This document shows, piece after piece, positions 26,501 to 39,132 of a DNA stretch of 64,000 bases. Under the pieces are notes generated by a model. It saw only the letters and a program-made list of their open reading frames with translations. It searched no databases and had not been told where the DNA came from. Every line of letters starts with the position of its first letter. Within the stretch, counting starts at the first letter, position 1. The DNA comes from Chamaea fasciata (lineage: Eukaryota; Chordata; Aves; Passeriformes; Sylviidae), in assembly GCA_029207755.1 (NCBI GenBank), contig JARCOQ010000002.1:58891576-58955575 (forward strand). The letters are read 5' to 3'. A program made the translations under genes and the position numbers.

Positions 26501-28366
26501 TAATGCAGATCCACTTACAGGATTACCATCATTGGTTTTCCACTTGATTATGTTTAAAGAAAAACTAAGTGCTAAATAAGTGTATCAGCTTTTCAGAGGA
26601 CTGTGACTGGTATTTTATGAAAAAAGTCGTTGACAGCTGTTTATCCTCATAGTCTTATTCTCTGAGAAATACCAACTTAGCGTTGTTGAATCAAAAAGCA
26701 CATGCCAAATACTAACTGAGAATTTATTTAAAGAAGGAATATTCGGGCTGATTTTGAAAGCAAAAGATTTAATGAATGAAAGATCTCAGTCCTACTCAGC
26801 CTTTAAAATAAAAATTTTGAGATCAGATTTCTGAGAATGAAATCAGCGACTGGTGAGAATTCCAAATATGCTGCTCTATCTCAATAGATTTGCAAGGTGT
26901 TCAGTACTCTGCTGTGTTCAGGTTTCCGCTAGATCTGTGAGCCAGCAGAGCCTGGGCTGCAAAAAGCAAGGTATGGCTGGACAGAAGATTTGCCTCTGCC
27001 CCCAGATTCCTTCAGAAGACAAGATGATGTTCTGGTTAAGTTGGCAATGTGCTGGCTTGCTCTGGAGACAGAGTTGATCATCTCATCTGGATTTCTCTTG
27101 CTAAATTTCTGGAATAAAAATAAAATAAAATGCCGCTTTACACCACATGTTTTTGTAACTGTAGAAGAATCTATACATCAGCAAAGTCACTCCCTGCTAT
27201 GCGTCTGCTATGAACTTGGAGTCAGGGCTGCAGCTGCATGAGGGTTCTGGATCAACTACAATTTTCCTCAATGAAGAACACCAAATCCCAATGTGTTCCT
27301 TCAGGCATTCAAAGTGCAGCAATTTCTCTCAATTCTTTAAAAAAATAGTAGTAGCTTGTTATAAGCATGATAGTGTAGTGTAAGGGAAGAAAGAAATTTG
27401 TTTGCTCCTTCCTGAAAACAGCTCAGTGGAAAAATGCCATCAAACTTGAACTGATAAATATTCTGTGGATTTCCCAGAAGTTATATGCATCTGGTATCAC
27501 TTAGCTATTAGTTTGCAAAAGGGACTATTTTCTTACCAATGGTAAGACAATGTTCATTAAGAGCACATTGTGGAAAAGGGGACTCATTGCTCAGTTACAC
27601 ACCTCAATCCCACCTACATTAGTTTGGGAAATATTGGGCTTTTAGACTCAAAGCAGATAATTTTCTGAGTGTCGAAAAGCTTAACTCAGCTTATAAGAAA
27701 AGGTAGACCAATTGATATAGATCCCTGACACAGATGTAGACAGCTTCAGGACATCAACTCCATGCATGTGAAGATAGGTAGACCTACCTATGAAATGTTC
27801 TAGGTCTGGAGAGTTTCAGTGGCATTCTAAATGGTTCTCTGAATCTATCCCTCTCCATTGTCTCCAGAGCTAATTTGAATTGTCAAAAATTAGATTATGT
27901 GACTTCCTCTGTTTCTTGAATGAAATTATTTTTTTTATAGCTACAGCTATGTCACTGATGAAACTAATATTCGGTATCTGAATCTACATCCTGTGGGGCT
28001 TTAATTCAGTCCCTTGACTGACAAGAACTCTCCCTTCAACAGGAGTTTAAATGGAAGCTGTCTCTGGTTTGCTTCCCTGTTGCAAATGATAATAAAACTT
28101 TAACAGGAGGAGTGAAAAACTTATGGCCTGCCTTCCTACTCCTTAGGGTTTAATGCACATGGTAGGAGGAAGTCAGGCTCTTCAGAAGATCTCAACTGCA
28201 GGAATAGCTCTACTCTGAGTCCTAAATAGACTCGGGCAGGTACAGATGCATTAGGAAAGTCTATGCTTTTGTAGTCTTGCTCAAAGTAATAAATCTTAGT
28301 AGGAGAAGCACCTTGAGGATATTTCATCTTTGCTATCATGACTAATTTCAGATGTCAAACCAGCAG

Positions 28367-28400
28367 CACTTTTTTTTTTTCCTTTTTTTTCCCCCCCCTC
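28367..28400 (+). repeat. T/C homopolymer cluster
   Basis: Successive T, T and C runs, then CCTCCCTC, making a pyrimidine-only stretch. It lies 50 bases upstream of the longest T run in the window. Confidence 0.85.
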
Positions 28401-28448
28401 CCTCTTATTTTACAGGAAGAACTAATTTTGTGTGTTCTCTCAATTAAA

Positions 28449-28451
<3 letters not shown>

Positions 28452-28495
<44 letters not shown>
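28452..28495. repeat. Poly-T (44)
   Basis: The longest homopolymer in the window. Its length is likely variable and error-prone in sequencing. Confidence 0.95.
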
Positions 28496-28500
<5 letters not shown>

Positions 28501-31500
28501 GCTGGGGAATTTTGAGATGAACATTGACACAAAGGTTAAGGGAACTTCAAAAAGCCTTCAATTTGGTATTAGTTCTATGCAGTTACCTCCATCTTTCAGA
28601 GTATTACTGTTCTACATGGTCTGTCTAACCAAAGAACAAGATTTTCCATGCTCTTTGATCTTTTAAAACTATATTGAAAACTGAAATCCAGTGCTTTGCC
28701 TGAGTCTTGACTCTGCTGGCAACAGTGACCTGAATAATGTACTAACATGTAGAGTCCTCCTAATAACACTTAAAAAAAAAAAAGAAGAGAAATTACATAT
28801 CTTCAGAATCAGTCCAGCTATGTCTAGCAAATGATTAAAAGCACTGAAGTCTGATGTGGATAAAAGAGGGGTCATAAACAACCAAGAAAGGAAAACAATA
28901 AAAGAAGAATAAATAGAAAAAAGAGTTCCAGCTAAAAGAACCCCATTTGATTTAAAGACTGTACAAAGTACAAATGTCAGGCTAAGACAAGAACATAATC
29001 CCTACCTAAAGTTACACAGAAGGCACAGCTAAAATATTTTTATTGTAGCTGTAATACAGAGTTCATTGCATATCTTGATAATAATGCAAAAACAATGCCA
29101 CAAAAAAAATCATATCAATCCTTTCATTTATTTCTTTCACATTACTCATCTGGGTTAGAGGGTTTCTACATAGTAATACTGGGGGCAATTAAGTCTGTTT
29201 AACACAGAGACAGATGCCAGATGTATGCATGTAACAGTTACAGAGGAAGCATATGCATAGGAGCAGCTCTACAAATAGTCAGGCTCCCTAGGCACACAAC
29301 AGTTTTGAAGCTAAGGGAGGGAATGTTTTTATGTTATAACATTTTCCCTTGGTGGTAGCAAATTAGCTGCCTTGTATCCATCTTCAGCTGGAACTGCAGA
29401 AAGTCACTGGAGAGCCTACAAATAAGTTTAGAGCTTTGCTAGACTGTTTCTTAGGTACCTGAGAAGCGATATACATACCACACCTGAGCACAGGCACCTG
29501 TGGGTCCACAGCAGGTGGACACAAACCAACAAAAAAATGTTTGATTCTTTTTCCCATAAGCCAAATTTTTCTTACCTTAATTCCTTACAGAATTTGTTCA
29601 AGGTCAGGCCGAGTCTTACTTTAAGGTGGTGCTTTATTTTTGTCTCCTTGGGAATTAAAGCAATTCTTCTTCTTAAAGAAAAACAAAGCAAAGCTACATT
29701 TTTATTAGGAAACCCAGAGGCTGTTTTTGAAGAACCATGCTGTAGATATTGGGGCTCAGATTTCTCTGCTTTCCATTATCTGTGATACTCAAAATTTCAG
29801 CTCATAATAACTGTACAAGTCTCTTGCCTTTTTTTTTCCAATTAAAAAAAATTAAAATATTTCTTTAAATACCCTGAGAAAGTTGACAGTGATCCATATC
29901 TAGAATAGGTTTTATCGCATTTTATAGCATGTCTTTCCTATTTCTTGGGGTGTAGTATCTTCATCATCTCTGCAGAGTAAAGGTTTTCTTAAAGGATGTC
30001 AATAGATTGATGTTAACTGGTTTATTCTGAATCCTTCTGCAGCTTTAAATTTAGCAGCTGCATCTTTTTACTTGCTTTACCAGAGCAGTGTTTAACTTAT
30101 CTAATGCCTCACTGCTGATTTCCTTTGTAGGATTTTCAGATAAGTAAGCTGAGGGCACAGCTAACAGAAATTACCCTGACTGCATTTTACTTGGCAGTGA
30201 TATTTGTTATTTGCTTTTAAGTCTCTCTCCAAGACTAAAATACACTTTTTATAAGAACATGGCTCAGATTAGAAGTTGCTAGACACCAGAAAAAAATAGA
30301 TTCCGGTAGCTACCAGTCCTAAAAAGGGAAGACATTAGTGAGAAAACAAAGAACGCATAATGACAACATCTTTGGAAAGAGTTCCCCAAACTGACAATTT
30401 TTTAAAACTATCTTTTTTTCACATCAAAGTATTCTGAAATCAGTTCAGAAACTGAAGCTATAACAAATGAAAAAATGACAAGTAAAAAGTGAGTCTCAGT
30501 TGAGCAACTGAACTGCTGCACATAGTAGTAACTAGTAGGAGAGATTTTTCTGTATTGGTGTTAATATCTATAATCCCCTCAATTTTGAAATATAAAAAGG
30601 CGATCTGTAACTTGGAGTTCTTGATGAAGGATCTGAGAAAAGGAAGATATGAATATTCTAAAGGTATCTTCAGTAACTGTCTTTCAGAAATTAATCTACT
30701 GTTCATGGAGAATCTGAAAATGCAGTATTGAATCTGTTTACATGTATAATTCTCTTTGCCAAACTGGTTATATTTAGAGAGCCAGATTTGAAAAAGACAT
30801 CATTAATTATCCTTTTTGATTGATCTAATTGGAGCACTATTCAGGCAGAAAGTTAAGTAGGATAGCATTATCAAACTTAAGTTACTAAGAGAATGTGGTT
30901 CTTCATAAAGTTACACAAGGGTAATCCCATTCTGCAAATCTCTTTTGATGGTGGTAACAACACACCAGCAATCTCCTAAATAATAATCTAAGAGACCCAC
31001 TAATCATATGATAATAAATACGTTACTTAGAATGGGGAAGACTCTATATGAAAATCTTAAAAATTTCTTTCTTTTATAAGAAGATATTCCTGTATCTCTA
31101 TGTCCAAGTGAGAGCTCCTTAAAATTTTTAGACAACCTAATTTTTTTTTCGAAGAGCAACATCATGAAAAGCATTCTTCCTTCTATTCTGTCAGATGCAT
31201 TGTAAACCTTCCATGAAGTCCAAAGTATATGACCCACTTACGACATCAACCTTTTGAAGCAGAGGATGATACCCAGTAGGGTTTTCCATCTATCAATGTA
31301 AAACCAACATGGTCTCATTATGGCTGTTAAAGGAGATTTTGAATGCAAATCCAAGGCATACTTGCAGGAATGTGAAGGAAAATGCTCTTTTTCACCAAAG
31401 TGGTCAAATTTTGAATGGTTCAGCATCCTTGCAGGCTTTGTAATTATTTTTATGAGACTTTTCAAAGGAGAACAGGTAGCATTGGAAGCACGTTACTTCA

Positions 31501-32897
31501 TTGATTTTGTTTTGGACAAAACCAGGCTCCTACGCAGAGGCTGACAGACTTTCATTCAACAGAGTCTACCTACAGTCAGGGTGTAAACAGAGCCATCAAA
31601 AGGACATAGAGATTTCTTCAGAAACCTGTCGTGTCTCTCTCCTCAGTGGCACCCTTCTCAGTCAATATCTGTAAACAAGTTGTCATTTCCAAATTTGAGG
31701 CAAGCTTGCAAAGCGAAAAGCTTGGTATCTTCTAATTAAAGATTTGTGCACTGAGATAATTGGCAACCGGTAAGGAAGTGGTGTAACATTTTGCTCATCA
31801 CTGGTGGCTTGATGATCTGACACATGGAGATAGCTCCTTTAAATTATGGAGCTTTTATAGTGGCATTTTTAGGAAATGTCAACAGCATGATTATATTTTC
31901 ATTAATGTTGTCTTTTCTTCCCATTCATTGCTTTTGTTTGTCATAATCACTTGTTACCTCTTGTCTCTAACTATACAATCTGTTAATATTTGTATAGGCA
32001 GGCTCACAATTGTCCTTGTTAATGACTAGATTATAAGCATTGCCACACTACAATATGCAGCATTTACTAAATGCTGCAAATTAGATATGGAAATCATTGA
32101 TACTATAATTATGACTAGCTCACAGTAAAGTTAGTAAAAACAATGTGAATATCATGCAAATTGTGCAAATTATTACACAAATTCAGTTAGGTTTCAGATT
32201 TAAGAGTCATTGCTTTTGTAGATGCTAGTGCTGAAACAATCCCACTGTAATATCTTTGGCATTGCCTTGATCAAGAGTGAAAATGTGCTATATTAAAAAT
32301 GTGCTTTCTAAAAGATCCACGAGGCTGTTCTCTTCTGTTAATTACTGCAGTTTAGTTTTCCTTTTTTCTCAGGAAGTAGCTTGGGGCTCTACAACAAAGA
32401 TTTACAGTTTTAAACTATCAATGTGTCGTATTGCTAAAGCTTCCCAGTATCTTCTCAGCTAAGTGCAGGGCTGGCACATTTGTATATTTGCTACCTGCAG
32501 CCCTGGGCTAGGAAGACTCTTATGTGGAATGGGGAAGAGACCAAAACGACTGTTTCATGGTTGTTGTATGGTCCTTTCACTGTAAATTAGATTTAGGGCC
32601 AGTCAACTTATAAGGAAACACTGGAAATCAAGATTGGGTGTCCATTTTCTTCTTTCTTTTCTCTTAGGAGGAAATGAGACATACTTTTTCACTAGTTCGA
32701 CATTTTCAGTTCACTGCCAACTATAAAATTGTGTGTTTGTACCATTGAGAAAAACAGTGAAAAAATTCAAAGGCTGTGAGCTGTGTCTGGGCCAGAGCTA
32801 GAAGCTGTTTTTCTACTGCAGAAGTTTTGACATTGTTGTGAATTTTGGAAGCAGAGCCTATCCCTGTCTGTGACTCACAGGTCTGATTTGCCTCCAG

Positions 32898-32972
32898 AAC
32901 AGCAAGGCAGAGGCCAAAGACCCATTGTTGGGATCTGTGGACCAGCCCGCTGTGAGGATGGAAAATTTTCAG
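32898..32972 (+). CDS. PCDH9: Candidate small PCDH9 coding exon (possible cassette exon)
   Basis: This 75-base stretch (25 codons) is bounded by GCCTCCAG at 32890-32897 and by CAG|GTAACA at 32972/32973. It is open in the frame that reads QQGRGQRPIVGICGPARCED then GKFS. It would enter and leave in phase 1. Its last base, G, joins the AA that opens the terminal exon to give GAA (Glu). Because both boundaries are phase 1 and the length is a multiple of three, including or skipping it keeps the protein in frame, as expected for an alternative cassette. PCDH9 is known to have isoforms that differ by a short cytoplasmic insert. An alternative acceptor AG at 32879-32880 would give a 92-base exon in the same frame with SDLPPE upstream, but then the upstream intron phase would be 2. 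This is inference; the acceptor tract is weak and no transcript data were available. Confidence 0.45.
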
Positions 32973-33999
32973 GTAACAAATATTTTCTTTCTCTTATATT
33001 GTATTTAAATAAAAATATGTGATTGTCATTAAATTGTAAGCATTTAATTAAAGCATACTTCTGTAAGAAATGTTTTAAATTTTCTGTAGTGCTCCATGTA
33101 ATCCTGAAATATTCCTCCAACATTTATTGTCTGTGACAAATGTGAACTAGAATTAAATCCATAGGCCATCATGTTTTTATGGATTTTGAAGTGTTTTATG
33201 TCATATCAATATAAAATATGTATTGTCTTTATCCTGTGTCCAGAAAACAAGCAAACAAAACCAACTAAGCAAAACCCCAACACCACCTGTGAGAAACTGT
33301 GTCAGGATTATAGACTTCAGAAACTTGTATTTTAATATCAGGAGAAAACCATGAGATCCGAGAGGTTTAAAAATGTGGCAGTCCACTCTCATTTTACTGC
33401 CAGTCATTTTGCTAATCTGAGCTACATAATTGCTTTGCCTGACTGAAAGGAGCCTTTAAACAGACAAGCCAGTATAAATACTCAGATAGGAGACAGCTCT
33501 GTTTAATAACAGCAAGAGAAGTATAGAAGTATTTGTTTATCTCTGCTCATTTATGTCAAAATCAATTGCAATTAAACAGAAATCCAACCACAGAGGTAGT
33601 GCTTTAGCTGATTGTTCTCAATAGAAATGTCATATAGACCCGGTTTTTAGGACATGCCAAAGCACACGTTATTTGTCTCCTGTAATAAATATCTACTTAT
33701 ATCCTTTCCTGTTCTTTAGTAAAGGCAATTGCCTGTCTCAAATTTAAAAGACTCCACCATTTCATTAAAATTCTGTCAGGTTTTCTGGTCATATTTTGGG
33801 AATTACTGAAGTTCTGAAAAACAGAGTTAATTACATTCTCTGTTAGATATTACGTGGCATTTATTGTCCATCTGCTTACACATATGTACAGAAAACACAG
33901 ATCTTTCATATCTATTTAAGGTATTAAAAATATGAAGCATAACATTATTTTATTAGCCTAAAACAAGTACTGGTGTTGGTGGAGCTTTTTTAAATAAAA

Positions 34000-34185
34000 C
34001 CACAGAATGATTTGTATTGGAAGGGATCTTAAGTATCATGTAGTTCCATCCACTCTGTCATGAACAGGGATAACTTCCACTAAACCAATTTGCTCAAAGC
34101 TCCATCCAGCCTGGCCTTGGACACTTTCAAGAATGGGACAACCTGTTTCAGTGCCTCACCACCCTCAGAGTAAAGGATACTCTGT
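34000..34185 (-). mobile_element. CR1 LINE 3' fragment
   Basis: A diverged CR1 end: 'ccacagaatgatttgtattggaaggga', then 'ttccatccactctgtcatgaacaggga', 'aaaccaatttgctcaaagctccatccagcctggccttggacact' and 'cagtgcctcaccaccctcag', in reverse CR1 order. No coding capacity remains. It lies in the presumed last PCDH9 intron. Confidence 0.85.
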
Positions 34186-37046
34186 TTGTGGTTGGACCAG
34201 GGAAATATAAGCTGCAGAGAATTTTACACTTTGTTCCATAACTGAGTAAATTCTAAGTGGGAAATTTTTCAATAATGAAGACAAATTCACATCATAAAAG
34301 TTGAATGGACTAACCCCCCTAAAAAAGTCAGTGTGAACTCTATGTATGCATTCATAGACAGATCTTTGTCACGTGAAAAAGGGTCATCAAAGATGTGCTT
34401 TACTCTTCTCTGTAATGCAAAGAAGAATAGAGCATTTCAAGAGTGAAGGTGTTTGGAACTGCATGCTTTGAAAAAGCAGCATATATTTTGAAATGGGTTC
34501 CCTGGTTTATTTTTCATGGGCACCTGTTAGCTGACAGTCATTCCAGTCAATGTACTCAACCTACAAAGCATCCCTGACAATTAAAGCTTATTTTTATCTT
34601 CCACATTTTTAGAAAGGAATTTAAAAAATAGTCCGTTGGAAGAAGGTGTTTATGCAATAGCAAAAACTAGACATCCCCTGTTGAAAGAGAAAAAAGGGAT
34701 ATCTGAAAGATAGGCTTACCTAGGACAATTAAAAGTAACAAAGCTACTGGTATTTTAAAATATTTAGTGTTATTCATGTACTTATCTAGCCTATTCTTAT
34801 TTAGTCTTTATTGATGAGCAAATGGCAATAAAAAACTAATTTTTTAAATATTTTGTGAGTAAGAAGTTCTTAGGAAAGAATGCACTTAAATGACTATCAG
34901 TTCAAATCTTATAAATTACAATAATCTGAACTCTGTCTGCGTTGTTTAACTGCAAATAAAATTTGATAAAATAATTTGCATGCTTTGTGAGGAATAGGAT
35001 GGCATAAATCTAGCTGTAGGTCTAAGTCTATGCCTATTTATATATCCAGGCCTGTGTATAGGGGTAACCAGACTATAAATATACATAGATTCATTTATTT
35101 ACATAAATATATATAAAATCATATATGTATATGTATGTATATATAAATATATTTATAGTCTGATTTCCCACATATGGGAATCTTGACATTTAGTGTTAAA
35201 TTGAACTGTACTTCAATACATACTTCAGTGTTTTTCATCCTTTAAGTATAGTACATAAAATATTTCCTGGAAATGTTTGCGTGCTGGTGTTTACCTTCCA
35301 TTTGTTTTTCTGCTTTGTATATATGTTTTTTTAAAATAATTAGGGACCAATTTAATTGCAGAAAACATTGTATTTATTGACTTGATTTTTCCACTGAGTC
35401 ACTGTTTAAAAAAATAATAATTCTTGAGCTTCTTCTTTGTTATCATTATGCAAATTTCATATAATTAGTGAGTCAAAATAAGATATCTGTTTTAGCCTTT
35501 GAAATGGGCCAGCTATCTAAAGCATTAATTAATTAACTTCATAGTGCAATATATTTAGGGTGAAATCAGTACCCATAATTTATTCTATTCACAATATTTA
35601 TAAAGAAAATGTAGGAAATTGTAGATACCACAATAAAAGAATCTTGTTCTTTTAGCTTGCTGTGGAAGGCAGATGTTAAATATAACTCCTCTGATAATAG
35701 AATAAAACATGTAAGATTTGTTTTCTGCTGCACCAAAATACGTACTTTGCATTACATTTTTTATGTTACCAATACAACTTTCATCCTACACCATCTTTAA
35801 ATTTCCATCCAGAATACGTTTCCCATCTAGGCGACTGTTGTTTACAGATATTGTTTCCTTTTCTTTCTGTGGCTGATAATTTAGCAGTTCTATTTTAGTG
35901 TATGTTCTCCCTTAAGTGCATAAAGCACTTCTGACTGTTTACCCTAAAAGCTCCAGAGAGTTAGGAAAACCTCTAGGCTGCTTCTGTTTATTGTACACAC
36001 ATGCACTGTTAAGGGTTTATTTTCAACAGGAGGGAGACAAGCACAGAGATAAAGACTGATGGTGCATATCACTCTACCAGCACATCTTGCTGTACAGCAC
36101 AGCATATAACCTATTTTACATATATATATATATTTATATAATTACCTTTAAATTTATTCTATTTTCTCATATGTACTAATTTGGCCCTTGGTGGTAATAG
36201 TTCACTTCTTGTTTGTAGTTTCTGCTACTAGTACAAAAATCCCGGTTCGATTTTCTTCACTGTGTGCTAACTGTAGCAGTCAAAATTACAGGCTAATGGT
36301 GAGACAAGAAGCTTATAATGTATGATAATCAATACTCAAAATCCATTCCCTGTGATGTGACATAAAAGAGTGAAATGAAAAGACAGAGATTTTCATGGCT
36401 AGAGCACCAAAGCTCATGCAATGGAGGTGGGTTTCAATTAAAGGTTATTCCATGGTTTGTTTTTTTTCTTTTACGGCTTCATATTTAATTCAGTCACTGC
36501 TGCCATGTCCAGGGATTAGAAATGGAAAGTTAGTCAATACAGTGAGTAGGAATGCAAGCATAAAAATTGCTTTAACAAATACAGGAAATGAGAAGGGGAA
36601 AGAAGATAGAGCATGCAATATATACATAACATATATATATGCTATATGATATATATCCCTTTAACTTAGAGATTGCCAGCATATTTTGTGAGTTTTTTTG
36701 GCAGTAATGAATAATCTAAACACTGTGTAAGGCCTCATAGCAGTGTATGTGTATGCACATGTGTGAGAGCTAAAAATATAAATCTTCAAATGTAACTTGG
36801 TTGCAATAAATTAACCTAATGAGTGTTGAAAATCTCAAAGCATAGGTTTTGGCACAGTACTGAATACCTACTGAATAAGTTTACAGTACTTATTTCCAGT
36901 GACTGAGAACTCTGATCTTTACCTTTCATCTGGGTTTGTTCATTCCAACCTTAGCTCAGGGAGTATTAAAAAAAAAAAAATACAGTTTAGTCAAGTTTCA
37001 GGAAAAGAATCACTGTCAAAATAGAATTTCCTAGTTCTATATTTTG

Positions 37047-37083
37047 TGTATATTTATATATATATATATGTGTGTGTGTGTGT
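37047..37083. repeat. (TA)n(TG)n compound microsatellite
   Basis: A TATATA core passes directly into a TGTGTG run ending at 37083. Confidence 0.93.
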
Positions 37084-37102
37084 TGTCAATGTACAGAACA
37101 GA

Positions 37103-37105
37103 TAT

Positions 37106-37140
<35 letters not shown>

Positions 37141-37156
37141 CTTACTTACTTACTTA
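37103..37156 (+). repeat. (TTTA)n switching to (CTTA)n
   Basis: About nine TTTA units (37103-37140) are followed by four CTTA units (37141-37156). Confidence 0.95.
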
Positions 37157-38185
37157 ATGTATTTTAAGACAATATGACATAGAACTACTTCCTGAAAGAG
37201 TTTTCCTTCTAGAGATGGCCTTTTTGCGGTATAATAAAATAGAATGTAATGTATTTTTGTGTGAGAAGGGAAGGAGCAAGGAGGGATCTTGCTTTGATAG
37301 AATAATTGAAAAGAGAGGAGCAGAGAAAAGTATTGGTCCACTGATTGTGCAATTCTGAGCATTTCATGGTAGCTAACATGCAGTATGGTTGTATTTTTGT
37401 CTTTTGTTATAAAGCAACAAAATTGTTTACAAATATCTATACAAAGGATAGTTAAGCTTAAAAGATAAAAGTTAGTTGGAAAGCTGATTAGTTGTTTAGG
37501 TAAACATTTAAAATTGACAGAAAGTTCTTACTTTCAGAATTGTGATGAATTCCATATAAGAGAAAAATGACTTTAGATATTATTAGGAAAATCCTGAAGA
37601 AAACACCTATTTCTCCTATTTCTTTAAGTCTACTCCTATTTCTGTAAATCTGCTCTGAAGGATCAGGAAGATGAGGATCAGGAAATTGTATTGATTTAGG
37701 TTTTTTTGTGGAGTTTTATATTTCTGGGTGGGTTTTTTAGGAGGAAGAGGAGATGGTTTGGTTGTTTGAGGATTTTTTTTTAGAGAAAGAGAGAGAGAGT
37801 GAGAGTAGCAGTTTCCCTTGGCTGTTTTAAAGCAGCAGCTGTTTGATGCTGTAGAAGCTCCGGAAAGCTAGATACGGAGAACTTTAGTGGAGGTGAACTA
37901 ATGGGTGGAATGAGGTGTATAGCCATGTCCTTCATTTGTATGGCTCCCATTTCATTAAGCAATTGCCACACATATGTTGTCTCTGCTGTTATGCATACCA
38001 ATGCCATCTCATTCAAGTGAAGTAAAATCAACCACAACAAACTTAAATTTTTCCCTTAAAATCTTTTCTGTTCTGCCACTTTGTTACAGCCCCAAGGTTG
38101 GGGTTATTTTACTCCTGATTTTCGTCATGATTATTTTAGTTTTTATTGGATACTAAAACCAGTGTGTGGATTAGTTTTCCTTGGA

Positions 38186-39132
38186 GATCATAGAACCATT
38201 GAATGGATAGGGTCAAAGAGGACCTTGAAATATCTACCATGGGTAGGAATGTCTATCACTAGATCAGGTTGCTCAAGATCCTGTCCAACCCGACTTTGAA
38301 ATCTTCCAGTGGTGGGGCATCCACAATTTCTCTGGGAAATCTCTTCCAGTGTCTTACTACTCTCATATCAAAGAGCTTCTACCTCATGTACAATCAATCT
38401 GCTTTCTTTCAGTTTATGCAGCCCAGGACACAATTGGCTGTCTGGGCTGTGAGCACACACTCTTGGCTCATGTCCAACTTTTCATTCACCAGTATGCCCA
38501 GTTCTTCTCACCAGGTCTGCTCTCAATCTGTCTATCCCCCAGTCTGTATTGATACTGGCGACTTCTCCAACCCAGGTGCAGGACTTTGCACTTGTACTTG
38601 TTGAACTTCATGATGTTCACATGGCCCCCACCTTTCAAGCCTGTCACAGTCCCTTCCCTCCAGTGAACCCGATGCACCACTCAGCTTGTTGTGATCCTGG
38701 GGTGCACTCAGTTCCATGCTCTATCTCATTAATGCAGATAATAAATAATGTTGGTCCCAATGGGAACCCCGGAGGGACACCTCTCATAATGGTTTCCACT
38801 TGGACATTGAGCCATTGACTGCAACTGTTTGCATGTGACCATCCAGCCACTACTTTATTGATCTGACAGTCCATCATCAAAGCCATCAATTTAGCACCAA
38901 GAATATTGTGGCCATATCAATATTTGACCATATCAAAGGCCTTACAAAAGACTTTGCCTTGTCCACTGATATATTCACTCCATCATAGAAAGACACCAGA
39001 TTAGTCAGACAGTCTGCCCTAATGAAGCCTTGTTGTCTGTGTCTAATCACCTCCCCATCTTCCATGTGTTTTGATACATCTTCCAGGAAGATTTGTTCCA
39101 TGATTTTACCAGGTACACAACTGAGGCTAACT
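38186..39132 (-). mobile_element. CR1 LINE with broken reverse transcriptase
   Basis: This is the longest young-type CR1 copy. The 3' end is at 38186 (ATCATAGAACCATTGAATGG). Moving up in plus coordinates the copy goes back into the second open reading frame. Minus-strand peptides match blocks of CR1 reverse transcriptase in order: [17 protein letters not shown] with [12 protein letters not shown] near 38900-39080, a VPPGFPLGPTLF block near 38770, and KCKVLHLGW with YQYRLGD near 38550-38600. These blocks lie in different frames and are separated by stops, and the catalytic F/YADD box is not recognisable. The copy is dead and 5'-truncated. Confidence 0.9.

Larger units (their letters stand above)
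1..32897 (+). other. PCDH9: Probable PCDH9 intron sequence (upstream part)
   Basis: No coding exon is convincing here. The sequence is AT-rich, with scattered short open frames of no recognisable product, simple repeats, several CR1 copies, one SINE and one LTR (listed separately). It is called intron because the terminal exon of PCDH9 lies downstream on the same strand and delta-protocadherin genes have very large introns. The larger upstream exons with the cadherin repeats are not in the window. If the candidate small exon is not real, this intron continues to 40862. Confidence 0.7.
23511..32897. other. PCDH9: Intronic AT-rich sequence, few features
   Basis: Apart from the pyrimidine runs near 28.4 kb, a small palindrome at 27774-27791 and an E-box cluster at 29481-29517, nothing was recognised. 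No retroelement was seen over about 9 kb, which is quiet for this window. Confidence 0.5.

Noticed and set aside
37103..37156. CRISPR-like or satellite array
   Set aside because: Tetranucleotide microsatellite with no spacers.
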